Assembly: GCF_000282315.2 (NCBI RefSeq)
Contig: NZ_AKJN02000009.1
Location: 62,001 to 126,000, forward strand
Length of the DNA: 64,000 bases
Reading direction: 5' to 3'
Origin: Pseudomonas sp. GM41(2012)
GTDB taxonomy: Bacteria; Pseudomonadota; Gammaproteobacteria; Pseudomonadales; Pseudomonadaceae
A program made the position numbers and the translations under genes. Each line of letters starts with the position of its first letter. Within the stretch, counting starts at the first letter, position 1. Positions 25,101-33,462 of this stretch are shown here, in pieces. The notes beneath the pieces were generated by a model. That model was not told the origin of the DNA, made no database searches, and saw only the letters and a list, made by a program, of their open reading frames with translations.

Positions 25101-26381
25101 TCAGTATGCAGAGGGAGAGAGCGCCAACTCACGGCGCAGTTTTTCGCCGGCGGGGTTGACCGCCTCACGCATGAATCCGAAGCCGCTGCGCCGATCGAAG
25201 CGGAACAACGTGTTGGTGACATACACGTCATCACGCAAGCCAATCACCTCCACTACTTCGCTGATGCAGCGGCGACCGTCGGGCAGGCGCGTCAGCTGGA
25301 TCACGACGTCCAGTGCAGCGCAGATCATTTGCCGCAAGGTCCGTTCGGCGATGGTGCGGCCCGTCAGGCCCACCAATGTCTCCAGGCGCAACAGCGCATC
25401 CTGGGCGTTGTTGGCGTGCACGGTACTCATGGAGCCGTCGTGGCCAGTGTTCATTGCGGTGAGTACGTCCAGCACTTCGACGCCACGAATCTCGCCGAGG
25501 ATGATTCGGTCCGGGCGCATCCGCAGGGCGTTGCGAATCAGGTCACTGGGCTTCACTTCGCCGTGGCCTTCGGCATTTGGCGGTCGGGTCTCCAGGCGCA
25601 CAACGTGAGGGTGGCCCAGTTGCAGTTCGGCGACGTCTTCGATGGTGACGATTCGCTCGTGAGGGTTGATCAACTGGCTGAGAATGTTCAGCAGCGTGGT
25701 TTTGCCGGTGCCGGTGCCGCCGCTGATCAAGATGTTGCAGCGCTTGCCCACGGCCTCCTGAATAAAGTCGAAGATCGCCTGATCGATGGTTTGCATCGCC
25801 ATCAAGTCCGAGCTTTTGAGCATGTCCTTGCGAAATTTACGTATCGACAGGCAAGGGCCATCGAGCGCAATCGGTGGAATGATCGCGTTGACCCGGCTAC
25901 CGTCGGGCAGTCGTGCGTCGACCATTGGCGACGACTCGTCGAGCCGTCGGCCGAGGGGCGCGAGGATCCGTTGCATAACCCGTTCGACGTGATGCGCATC
26001 GATGAAGCGCAGGTCGCTTAGATGCAGTATGCCGTCGCGTTCAATGAACACCCGGTGCGGGCCATTGACCAGAATCTCCGTCACCGCCGGGTCCCGCAGC
26101 AGCACTTCCAAGGGGCCGAAACCGGTGAGTTCGTCGACGATTTCTTCGGCCAGACGCTCCATTTCATAGCGGGAAATCGCCAGGTGCAGCCGGGCGATGT
26201 ACTCGGCAACCTTGTCGATGACGAACTGTGAGAGCACCTGCCGTGAACCCTCCAGCAGGTTTTTGCCGGACTCCTCGATGGCGTCGATGATGTAGCGGTG
26301 CAGCACCAGTTTCAGACCTTCGTGGTCGGTGTTGCCAGTGGTGGTGCGTACAGGGGCACCGAAGAGTTTTTCACCGCTCAT
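25101..26381 (-). CDS. tadA: TadA (CpaF family) secretion ATPase
   Basis: 426 residues. Walker A GGTGTGKTT at 221-229, Asp box TIEDVAEL at 246-253, Walker B RIILGEIRG at 292-300 and His box STVHANN downstream are all intact, so the motor looks functional. It hydrolyses ATP at the cytoplasmic face to drive Flp assembly. The start overlaps the tadZ stop (ATGA) and the gene is tightly linked to tadB. Confidence 0.96.
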   Translation of the reverse strand: MSGEKLFGAPVRTTTGNTDHEGLKLVLHRYIIDAIEESGKNLLEGSRQVLSQFVIDKVAEYIARLHLAISRYEMERLAEEIVDELTGFGPLEVLLRDPAVTEILVNGPHRVFIERDGILHLSDLRFIDAHHVERVMQRILAPLGRRLDESSPMVDARLPDGSRVNAIIPPIALDGPCLSIRKFRKDMLKSSDLMAMQTIDQAIFDFIQEAVGKRCNILISGGTGTGKTTLLNILSQLINPHERIVTIEDVAELQLGHPHVVRLETRPPNAEGHGEVKPSDLIRNALRMRPDRIILGEIRGVEVLDVLTAMNTGHDGSMSTVHANNAQDALLRLETLVGLTGRTIAERTLRQMICAALDVVIQLTRLPDGRRCISEVVEVIGLRDDVYVTNTLFRFDRRSGFGFMREAVNPAGEKLRRELALSPSAY

Positions 26382-27568
26382 TGCGCACCCCTCAACCGGT
26401 TGAACCAGCCAGACTTGGGCTTGGCCAGGCCCTCGGAACGCTTGGCCAATTGATCGCCGAGGGCGCGCAGGCTTTGAGTCAGGCCTTCGCGGGGGGCCAG
26501 TTCAAACAGCGTCACACCTTGGTTCTTGGCGTTGAGCCGCACTTCCGGGCTGTAGACGAGGGTCGCGATGATCTCCATGCCGAAGCTTTTGCTCAGGGTC
26601 TCGGAGTCCGGTGCGACGTTGCGCAGGTAGCGATCCACCAGCAGTCTGGCGTGATCGAGCTTCATGCCTTTTTCACGCCACAGGTTGAGTACCGCCAGGT
26701 TACGGCGGCAGTCGAGTACGTTCTGATCGGTGTACCACAGCAACTTGTCGCAATGGGTGACGAAGGTGCGTAGCGCTTCGCTGTCCGGCTGACCAGTCAG
26801 GTTCACCACGATGTGCTGGAAGTGTTGGCGCAGGGCGCTGAGCAACATGTACAACTCGGCGGTGCTGGTGTGTTCCAGCGGCTCATCGTGGTTGGCGTAG
26901 GCGAGGATCCGCAACCCGGCGGCGCAGTTGGTGAACGCGCTGTCGATCAGCGTCGCGTCGAGGCGCCGCAAGTGCCTGAGTGCATCGCCGAAGTGGAACG
27001 AACTCTCCAGCCCGAGCAAGGCCAGGCTGTCACCGCGTGGCAGGCCCAGGTCCAGCAACAGCGTTTGCTGCCCGCTCTTTTGCACCACTTGCGCCAGGTG
27101 CGTGGCGAGCAGCGCACCGTCGGCGTTGATCTGCACACCATAGAGCACCGTCAGGCTACCCAGTTGGGTGTTCGGGGCCACGGGCGGCAGACGTTTGCCC
27201 AGCCGTCGCACCAACCCCGCGACTTCACTTGAACGCGAACCATAGGCAACGAAATCCCGTGCCCCTGCGCGCATGGCATTGAGCACGAGTTGGTTGTCCA
27301 TGCCATCGCCCAGCGCGACGATCGCCAGCATCGGTTTGGCTTCCAGGGCACCTTCGATCAGTGCGCTTTGGGCCACCACGTGTTCGCGGTCCAGGCCGAT
27401 GAACACCAGGCTGGCGAAGGTCACGTCCACCAGCGCCAGCAATTCGTCGAGGCTGCCACTGCCGGCGCTGACCACTTGGCCCAACGGGGCGAGGGCACCT
27501 TGCAGCCACTCAAGGTCGGTGCTGTTGCGCGTGATCGCGAGGAAGGTCTGGCTCAGGTTCTGGCTCAT
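26378..27568 (-). CDS. tadZ: TadZ/CpaE-like localisation protein
   Basis: 396 residues. The N-terminal ~120 residues form an atypical receiver-like domain; the rest is a MinD/ParA-type domain in which the Walker A position (LYGVQINADGALLATHLA) lacks the usual KGGxGKT residues, as in several TadZ proteins. It directs the Tad machine to its site in the cell, often a pole. Its ATG overlaps the stop of a truncated upstream frame, taken here as the rcpA remnant. Confidence 0.85.
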   Translation of the reverse strand: MSQNLSQTFLAITRNSTDLEWLQGALAPLGQVVSAGSGSLDELLALVDVTFASLVFIGLDREHVVAQSALIEGALEAKPMLAIVALGDGMDNQLVLNAMRAGARDFVAYGSRSSEVAGLVRRLGKRLPPVAPNTQLGSLTVLYGVQINADGALLATHLAQVVQKSGQQTLLLDLGLPRGDSLALLGLESSFHFGDALRHLRRLDATLIDSAFTNCAAGLRILAYANHDEPLEHTSTAELYMLLSALRQHFQHIVVNLTGQPDSEALRTFVTHCDKLLWYTDQNVLDCRRNLAVLNLWREKGMKLDHARLLVDRYLRNVAPDSETLSKSFGMEIIATLVYSPEVRLNAKNQGVTLFELAPREGLTQSLRALGDQLAKRSEGLAKPKSGWFNRLRGAQ

Positions 27569-27676
27569 TGCGATAATCCGCTGCGTTTATCGAAGTTGCA
27601 GTTTTCGAGGAAGTACAGGTGATACCAGTTCGGGTCATCGTTGCGCTTGAAACAGGGGCATGGAGCGACTGCGCAT
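27565..27676 (-). pseudogene. rcpA: Remnant of the gene expected between rcpC and tadZ (rcpA secretin)
   Basis: Only 129 bases separate rcpC from tadZ, where Pseudomonas Tad loci carry the secretin gene rcpA (~420 residues). An ATG at 27676 with AAGGA upstream starts MRSRSMPLFQAQR and stops after 13 codons. A second frame supplies a credible C-terminus (NDDPNWYHLYFLENCNF...) that ends in a TGA overlapping the tadZ ATG, exactly as intact genes in this operon do. Start and end survive out of frame, with the middle deleted. Assigning it to rcpA rests on position. Confidence 0.55.
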
Positions 27677-27697
27677 TGAGAGGCGTCCTTGCTCGAT

Positions 27698-28645
27698 TCA
27701 GGGGGTTTGTTGGGTGATTTCGATGCCGCGGATGACTTCCACGCTCGGCTTGCGCGGTGCTGTGCCGCCGTGGGTGACGACAGGTTTGGGTGGGGGCGTC
27801 ATGGCCAGTTGGCTGAACTGGATCAAGTCGCGGTTGGTACTGGCAAGGTTGGCCGATGAATAGCTTTCGCCGGCCCAGTAACGAGCCAGACGTTTTTCAT
27901 CGGCGCTGCGTACGGCCAGGCGCAACACGCCGGCCTGGGCTGCGAGCATCAACCGACTCAGCAGTTGTTCGGGGACGGCAAGCAAAACGCTGTGGGCGCT
28001 GGTGCGCGTTTGCTCCTGCCTGAGTTTTTCTTCGTTACTGCGGGCCGGGCTTGCGGGTTGGCCGTCGTTGGTCAACCCCATCTGTTCGCCCACCCCGAGC
28101 ACCCGCAAGGCCGGCACTACCAGTTGAGCCGACGGCTGAAGGTTGTTGCTGTCCATGCGCAGAAACAGCAGCACATCGACGTAGTCCCCCGGTGTCAGTT
28201 GCCCGCCGGCATTGATCACTTCATCCACCGCGACGGCGAGGGCGCGTTCATCGGGACGAATCATCCGCGCCAGTCTGCCGCCGGCTTCGAAACTTTCTTC
28301 ATTGAGCCAGGTGCCGGCACTGAGGGCGCGCCAGGGTGTTCGGCCAATGGCTTGATCGAGGCGGCTCAGGCTGCCGGCCGGGGCGGTACGGAGTTTTTCC
28401 AGGGTCACGTCGGCGGCGCTGATCGGTACGAACGGTGGCACATCATGCAGCAGCACCACCACCGGTTGGCGGGTGGGGTCGTCCACGGGGGCAGGTGTCT
28501 GGGCGCTGGGGGCAGGCGTAACAATCCCGGCTTGCACGACAGGCTCGGGAACGGGTTGGCGGCTCAGCGTGAGGCCCCAGTAACCGGCAATAATGGCGCC
28601 CACCAGAAACAAGCAGGCCAAGCCCAGAGTGACACGACTGTTCAT
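27698..28645 (-). CDS. rcpC: RcpC/CpaB Flp pilus assembly protein
   Basis: 315 residues from the ATG at 28645 with an AGGGAG site. An N-terminal membrane helix (LGLACLFLVGAIIAGYWGL) is followed by a SAF-type domain and the CpaB core (LTPGDYVDVLLFL). RcpC is a periplasmic partner normally associated with the RcpA secretin. First gene of the leftward tad operon, divergent from flp. Confidence 0.9.
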   Translation of the reverse strand: MNSRVTLGLACLFLVGAIIAGYWGLTLSRQPVPEPVVQAGIVTPAPSAQTPAPVDDPTRQPVVVLLHDVPPFVPISAADVTLEKLRTAPAGSLSRLDQAIGRTPWRALSAGTWLNEESFEAGGRLARMIRPDERALAVAVDEVINAGGQLTPGDYVDVLLFLRMDSNNLQPSAQLVVPALRVLGVGEQMGLTNDGQPASPARSNEEKLRQEQTRTSAHSVLLAVPEQLLSRLMLAAQAGVLRLAVRSADEKRLARYWAGESYSSANLASTNRDLIQFSQLAMTPPPKPVVTHGGTAPRKPSVEVIRGIEITQQTP

Positions 28646-28969
28646 GACGGCTCTCCCTTTCCTGCTGCTTGAGACCTCGTCGCACCCAACGAGAAAACTT
28701 CGCAATCAGGCAGCTATGAACATGGAACTATTTCGCTATTTGACCGTAGCTCAGCTAGAGCAAAAAGCCATGAAGGGACTGAAAATAACTAACAAAAGTA
28801 AGTAGCTAGGGCGAAAACGTGACTTTTTTGGCGTCAACGAAGCAACTAATACTTTAGTGATAATTCGTTCTTACAGTTGTGGGTATGGGGAATGCCGACA
28901 ATGCTGATGCTGGCAAAGGGGAATCATGTTGCGACCGTGCAACACCCGTCGTCTTTCAGGAGAACTGCC
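28646..28969. other. Divergent rcpC/flp control region
   Basis: 324 bases, noticeably more AT-rich than the surroundings between about 28710 and 28880. It must hold the promoters of the leftward tad operon and of flp, both expected PprB targets. A 29-codon frame (28716-28805) has no good ribosome site and is not called. No firm promoter or PprB box could be defined by eye. Confidence 0.5.
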
Positions 28970-29167
28970 ATGTCCTTCACCAAGATTGCTCAGAAGATCA
29001 AATCCGAAATCGCTTTTTACAAGGGCCTGGCCAAAGATACCGAGGGGGCTTCGGGTATCGAATACGCCATTATTGCGGGCATGGTGGCAGTCGCTCTAGC
29101 GGCGTTTGTGACGCCGATCTCCGCCGCTGTCACCACCATGTTTACCACTATCCAAAACGCGCTTTGA
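28970..29167 (+). CDS. flp: Flp family major type IVb prepilin
   Basis: 65 residues with a strong AGGAG site. The leader ends in glycine (KDTEG) and the mature part begins ASGIEYAIIAGMVAVALAAF, with the E5-Y6 pair that defines Flp pilins, followed by a single hydrophobic helix. It is the subunit polymerised by TadA/B/C after FppA cleavage. The intact pilin contrasts with the missing secretin gene. Confidence 0.95.
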   Translation: MSFTKIAQKIKSEIAFYKGLAKDTEGASGIEYAIIAGMVAVALAAFVTPISAAVTTMFTTIQNAL

Positions 29168-29251
29168 CCTGCCTGCTGTCAATGGTCAGCTACTTGCCAA
29201 TCCCGCAAAGGGCTTCTAACTTCAGCGCTTAGTCCATTGCAGGTGTTGCCC

Positions 29252-29665
29252 ATGAACGCTCCCTCTCTTCCACGCCAACAGCTTCTTCTGGTCGATGATG
29301 AGGAGGATGCCTTACTGGAATTGGCGGAGTTGCTGGAGGGCGAGGGCTTCAATTGCTTTACCGCCACCTCGGTCAAACTCGCGTTGCAACATCTGACGCG
29401 CCACCCTGATATTGCGTTGGTGATCACTGATCTGCGGATGCCGGAGGAGAGCGGCATGTCGTTGATCAAGCGATTGCGCGAGCACACGTCTCGCCAGCAT
29501 TTGCCGGTGATTGTGACGTCGGGGCATGCGGACATGGAGGATGTCAGCGACATGTTGCGGTTGCAGGTACTCGACCTGTTTCGCAAGCCGATATATCACG
29601 TGCGGTTGTTGGAGACGTTGAATAATCTGTTTCCGCAGCCTCGCATGGATTTAGTGAGTCCGTGA
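29252..29665 (+). CDS. Single-domain response regulator (CheY-like)
   Basis: 137 residues from the ATG at 29252 (an in-frame TTG at 29237 is less likely). It is only a receiver domain: acidic pair DDEED at 15-19, phospho-acceptor D60 in ITDLRMPEE, T/S in VIVTSG and KP in LFRKPIYHV. There is no output domain. It lies 84 bases after flp in the same direction, so it may belong to the Tad regulatory network; this link is inference. Confidence 0.85.
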   Translation: MNAPSLPRQQLLLVDDEEDALLELAELLEGEGFNCFTATSVKLALQHLTRHPDIALVITDLRMPEESGMSLIKRLREHTSRQHLPVIVTSGHADMEDVSDMLRLQVLDLFRKPIYHVRLLETLNNLFPQPRMDLVSP

Positions 29666-29724
29666 TTGATCGCTCCCACGCTCTGCGTCCCAAGAGCCGG
29701 ACGCAGAGCGTGGGACGGTTCAGG

Positions 29725-30579
29725 TCAGGCAACCGGCCGCCAATGCCCCGCCATATGCTCAAGATCCCCCGCACCCACCAATAGCAAATCCCCGCTCGAC
29801 CCCGCCGCGCTGGCCAGCAATGTCACCTCACTGGGCAACCGCACCGGTTTGCGGAATTGCACGGCAATCTCGACATTCGCCGCTGGCAGATGATCGGCAA
29901 GCGCCGCCAGGGTTCGCGCCTTGTTCCACAAGCCATGGGCGATGGCCCTCGGGAAACCGAAGAGTTTGGCGCTGACGGCACTCAGGTGAATCGGGTTGTA
30001 GTCGCCGGACACTTTGGCGTACTGCCGCCCAATGTCCGACGGCGCTTTCCAGCGGGCCACTTCCGACATTTCCAGTGTCGATGCCAACACTTCTTCGACG
30101 GGTTCGCCTGCGAGTTTGACCCCGCGGCACAACATCTGGCTTTCAGCTTCCCACAACACCCCCAACTGATCGTCGAGTGTCGTCACCAGGTCGAACGTCG
30201 CGCCTTTTTCATGGGGCTGGAGGTTTTGCACCTGAACGCTGACCCGCACACGATTCACGCCGCCCATTGGGCGAAAGATGCGAATGCGGTTGCTCAGGTG
30301 AATCAACCCCAGCAGCGGGAACGGAAACTCCTTGGCCGTCAGCAATTGCATCTGCAAGGCGAACGCGAGGATGTGTGGGTAGGTGGGCGGCAACAAACCG
30401 TTCTCGGCAAAACCGCAGACTTTGCGATAGTCCGCCAGGTGCTCCGGGTCGACATTGATCCAGCAGCGCAAACCCGAATCGGGCAGGGTGGTGCCGGTGA
30501 TTTTGCGCCGCGTCGCAGCCCGCACGTACAGTCCCGACAGGCTTGGTTCGCGGTTGAGTGTGTGCCAATCGATGATCAT
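29725..30579 (-). CDS. MaoC-like (R)-specific enoyl-CoA hydratase family protein
   Basis: 284 residues from the ATG at 30579. The C-terminal hot-dog domain carries the hydratase motif around YAKVSGDYNPIH (catalytic D193 and H198) followed by GFPRAIAHGLW. The N-terminal hot-dog half lacks those residues, as in two-domain MaoC proteins. It should hydrate enoyl-CoA or dehydrate 3-hydroxyacyl-CoA. It starts 2 bases after the fabG-like stop, forming an operon with a reductase and lying opposite a thiolase. Confidence 0.88.
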   Translation of the reverse strand: MIIDWHTLNREPSLSGLYVRAATRRKITGTTLPDSGLRCWINVDPEHLADYRKVCGFAENGLLPPTYPHILAFALQMQLLTAKEFPFPLLGLIHLSNRIRIFRPMGGVNRVRVSVQVQNLQPHEKGATFDLVTTLDDQLGVLWEAESQMLCRGVKLAGEPVEEVLASTLEMSEVARWKAPSDIGRQYAKVSGDYNPIHLSAVSAKLFGFPRAIAHGLWNKARTLAALADHLPAANVEIAVQFRKPVRLPSEVTLLASAAGSSGDLLLVGAGDLEHMAGHWRPVA

Positions 30580-30581
30580 GC

Positions 30582-31934
30582 CTAAGCCCCCAAAACACTT
30601 TGTCCGCACACTCGCAGCGCTTGCCCGGTGAACGCGCCGGTGCCCGGTTGAGCCAGCCACGCCACCGCTTCGGCGACGTCTTGCGGCAGGCCGCCCTGGC
30701 CCAGCGAACTCATGCGCCGCCCGGCCTCACGCACACCGAACGGAAGATGCGCGGTCATCTGGGTTTCGATGAAACCGGGTGCTACCGCATTGATGCTGAT
30801 GCCGCGTTCATTGAGCGTCGGCGCCCAGGCCTGGGCCAGACCGATCAGCCCGGCCTTGCTCGTGGCGTAATTGGTTTGCCCGCGATTGCCGGCGATGCCG
30901 CTGATGGACGCCAGCAGGATCACCCGGCCGTTGTCGTGCAGGGTGCCGCTGTCGAGCAGTGCCTTGGTCAGCACTTGCGGGGCATTGAGGTTGACCGCCA
31001 GCACCGCGTCCCAGAACTCCGGGGTCATGTTGGCCAGGGTTTTATCCCGGGTGATGCCGGCGTTGTGGACCACGATGTCGATGCCGTCGGGCAGTTGCTC
31101 GATCAACTGCGCGGCGGCGTCTTCGGCGCAAATATCCAGGGTAATGCTGCGCCCGCCGAGGCGTGCGGCGAGGGCTTCGAGGTCAGTCTTGGCCAGTGCC
31201 ACGTCGAGCAGGATCACGTCGGCCCCGTCGCGGGCCAGGGTTTCGGCGATGGAGGCGCCGATGCCGCGTGCCGCGCCAGTGACCAGCGCCTTACGGCCAG
31301 ACAATGGGCGAGTCCAGTCCGTCACCTGCGCGTCGCAGGCATTCAAGCGAATCACTTGCCCGGAAACGAATGCACTTTTGGGCGAGAGAAAAAACCTCAG
31401 GGGGCCTTCCAGTTGATCCTCTGCACCTTCGCCGACATAAATCAGCTGCAAGGTGCCGCCGCTGCGCAGCTCCTTGGCCAGCGAACGGCTGAAGCCTTCC
31501 AGCGCTCGCTGGGCGCTGGCGGCGAACGGATCGCTCAAGGTCTCCGGCGCGCGCCCTAAAATCACCAGGTGCGCGCTGTGATCGAGGTTTTTTATCAGTG
31601 GCTGGAAGAACTCGCGCAGCTGTTTGAGTTGATCGGTCTGCACCAGGTCACTGGCGTCGAACACCACGGCTTTGAGTTTGGGGCCGTGGCCGGGAATCCA
31701 TGCGGTGGCCAGCGAAGGCTCGGTGCCGTAGCTGTAAATCGCATCGGTGAGGCGGTTGGAAAAGGTGCTGATCTTCTCCGTCAACGGGCCACCGCCTAAC
31801 AACAGCGCCCCCTCGACAGGCCGCAGCCGGCCGGCTTGCCAGCGCTCCAGCCGAACCGGCGACGGCAGACCCAGGGCACCGACCACACGATGGCCGATGG
31901 ACGAATTGGCGAAGTCGATATAACGGTCAGACAT
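30582..31934 (-). CDS. Large 3-oxoacyl reductase (FabG4/HMwFabG type)
   Basis: 450 residues, about 200 longer than ordinary FabG. The N-terminal half is a degenerate Rossmann-like domain without a nucleotide motif. The C-terminal half is a full SDR: TGAARGIG at 219-226, NAG at 291-293, and catalytic S343, Y356, K360. It should reduce 3-ketoacyl thioesters, possibly CoA-linked. Start chosen at the MSDRYIDF ATG. Co-transcribed with the MaoC gene. Confidence 0.9.
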   Translation of the reverse strand: MSDRYIDFANSSIGHRVVGALGLPSPVRLERWQAGRLRPVEGALLLGGGPLTEKISTFSNRLTDAIYSYGTEPSLATAWIPGHGPKLKAVVFDASDLVQTDQLKQLREFFQPLIKNLDHSAHLVILGRAPETLSDPFAASAQRALEGFSRSLAKELRSGGTLQLIYVGEGAEDQLEGPLRFFLSPKSAFVSGQVIRLNACDAQVTDWTRPLSGRKALVTGAARGIGASIAETLARDGADVILLDVALAKTDLEALAARLGGRSITLDICAEDAAAQLIEQLPDGIDIVVHNAGITRDKTLANMTPEFWDAVLAVNLNAPQVLTKALLDSGTLHDNGRVILLASISGIAGNRGQTNYATSKAGLIGLAQAWAPTLNERGISINAVAPGFIETQMTAHLPFGVREAGRRMSSLGQGGLPQDVAEAVAWLAQPGTGAFTGQALRVCGQSVLGA

Positions 31935-32024
31935 GGAACGCGCTCCAGCAGCTGGGGTTCGAAGTGTGGACCATGAATGGCAATCAGTCGTTCGATCCAC
32001 GAGATAAGGCCTACGCTAGATCAT

Positions 32025-32143
32025 TGTAGGAGCTGAGCTTGCTCCGGGCGGCGTTCCGACGATGGCGGTGTGTCAGTCGACATCAATGTAGCTGACCCAC
32101 CGCCATCGTCGGAACGCCGCCCGGAGCCAGCTCAGCTCCTACA
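32025..32143. repeat. REP doublet in the fabG/thiolase promoter gap
   Basis: Long arms of over 40 bases starting TGTAGGAGCTGAGCTTGCTC and ending in the inverse GAGCCAGCTCAGCTCCTACA, including the GGGCGGCGTTCCGACGATGG sub-arm, fold into one large hairpin between two divergent genes. Confidence 0.85.
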
Positions 32144-32184
32144 GGGGGTGGTTCTCAATTTGGATATTTAATCAGGAGTTTTTC

Positions 32185-33462
32185 ATGACTCAACTGCGCC
32201 GCGTTGCAATTATTGGTGGTAACCGTATCCCCTTTGCCCGGTCCAACGGGCCGTACGCCACTGCCAGTAACCAGGCGATGTTCACCGCAGCGCTGGAAGG
32301 CCTGATCGAGCGCTATAACCTTCACGGTGTGCGCATGGGCGAAGTGGCAGCGGGTGCGCTGGTCAAGTATTTGCGCGATTCCGGCCTGATCCGCGAATGC
32401 GTGCTGGGCTCGCGGTTGTCGCCGATGACGCCGGCCTTCGACGTCCAGCAAGCCTGCGGCACGGGGCTGGAGGCAACATTGTTGGTGGCGAATAAAATCG
32501 CCCTGGGTCAGATCGAATGTGGCATTGCCGGTGGCGTCGACACCGCCTCGGACGTGCCGATCGGTGTTAACGAAGGCCTGCGCAAGATCCTCCTGCAAGC
32601 CAACCGCGCCCGAAGCACCGCCGATAAACTGAAAACCTTCCTGCAACTGCGTCCCCGTCATTTGGTGCCCTACTTTCCAAGCATCGGCGAGCCGCGCACC
32701 GGCCGGTCGATGGGCGAACACTGTGAACTGATGGCCCAGACCTGGAGCATCCCGCGTGACGAACAGGATCAACTGACCCAGGAGAGTCATCAGAAACTGG
32801 CCGCGTCCTACGCCGAAGGCTGGCACAACGATTTGATGACACCGTTCCTCGGCCTGACCCGGGACAACAACCTGCGCCCGGATCTGACCCTGGAAAAACT
32901 GGCCTCACTGAAACCGGCCTTCGAGAAAAGCGCCAAAGGCACCCTGACCGCAGGTAACTCCACGCCACTCACCGATGGTGCGTCGGTGGTGCTGATGGGC
33001 AGTGAGGAATGGGCGAAAGAGCGCGGCCTGCCGATCCTCGCCTATTGGCGTGACGGCGAGACGGCGGCGGTGGATTTCGTCAACGGCGCGGAAGGATTGT
33101 TGATGGCGCCGGTGTATGCGGTGCCGCGTTTGCTGGCGCGCAACGGCCTGACCTTGCAGGACTTCGATTACTACGAAATCCACGAAGCCTTCGCCGCGCA
33201 GGTGCTCTGCACGCTGAAGGCCTGGGAGGATCCGGAATACTGCAAAACCCGCCTCGGTCTCGATGCGCCACTGGGCTCGATCGACCGCAGCCGCCTCAAC
33301 GTCAAAGGCAGTTCACTGGCGGTGGGGCATCCGTTTGCCGCAACTGGCGCACGCATCGTCGCGAGCCTGGCGAAGTTGCTGGATGCGGCGGGCAAGGGCC
33401 GAGGGTTGATCTCGATCTGCGCCGCCGGTGGCCAGGGTGTGACAGCGATTATCGAGCGCTGA
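32185..33462 (+). CDS. Acetyl-CoA acetyltransferase / thiolase
   Basis: 425 residues, thiolase family. The nucleophile is C91 in QQACGTGLEAT, with the EIHEAFAAQ, GHPFAATG (H382) and SICAAGGQGV (C412) motifs all present. It condenses or cleaves acyl-CoA with acetyl-CoA. Length and IPFARSNGPY opening resemble FadI-like thiolases. Together with the divergent reductase and hydratase it forms a chain-extension/shortening module. Its 3' end overlaps the convergent symporter gene by 14 bases. Confidence 0.92.
   Translation: MTQLRRVAIIGGNRIPFARSNGPYATASNQAMFTAALEGLIERYNLHGVRMGEVAAGALVKYLRDSGLIRECVLGSRLSPMTPAFDVQQACGTGLEATLLVANKIALGQIECGIAGGVDTASDVPIGVNEGLRKILLQANRARSTADKLKTFLQLRPRHLVPYFPSIGEPRTGRSMGEHCELMAQTWSIPRDEQDQLTQESHQKLAASYAEGWHNDLMTPFLGLTRDNNLRPDLTLEKLASLKPAFEKSAKGTLTAGNSTPLTDGASVVLMGSEEWAKERGLPILAYWRDGETAAVDFVNGAEGLLMAPVYAVPRLLARNGLTLQDFDYYEIHEAFAAQVLCTLKAWEDPEYCKTRLGLDAPLGSIDRSRLNVKGSSLAVGHPFAATGARIVASLAKLLDAAGKGRGLISICAAGGQGVTAIIER

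Noticed and set aside
28716..28805. 29-codon frame in the rcpC/flp gap
   Set aside because: Weak ribosome site, AT-rich composition and no recognisable feature; probably promoter DNA.
28733..28805. tRNA-like stretch (GTAGCTCAGCTAGAGCA)
   Set aside because: It resembles a D-arm, but no acceptor stem, anticodon arm or T-arm can be folded from the flanks.
28910..28935. GG-N10-GC pair before flp considered as a sigma-54 site
   Set aside because: The -24 box is GGGGAA rather than TGGCAC, so the match is no better than chance.
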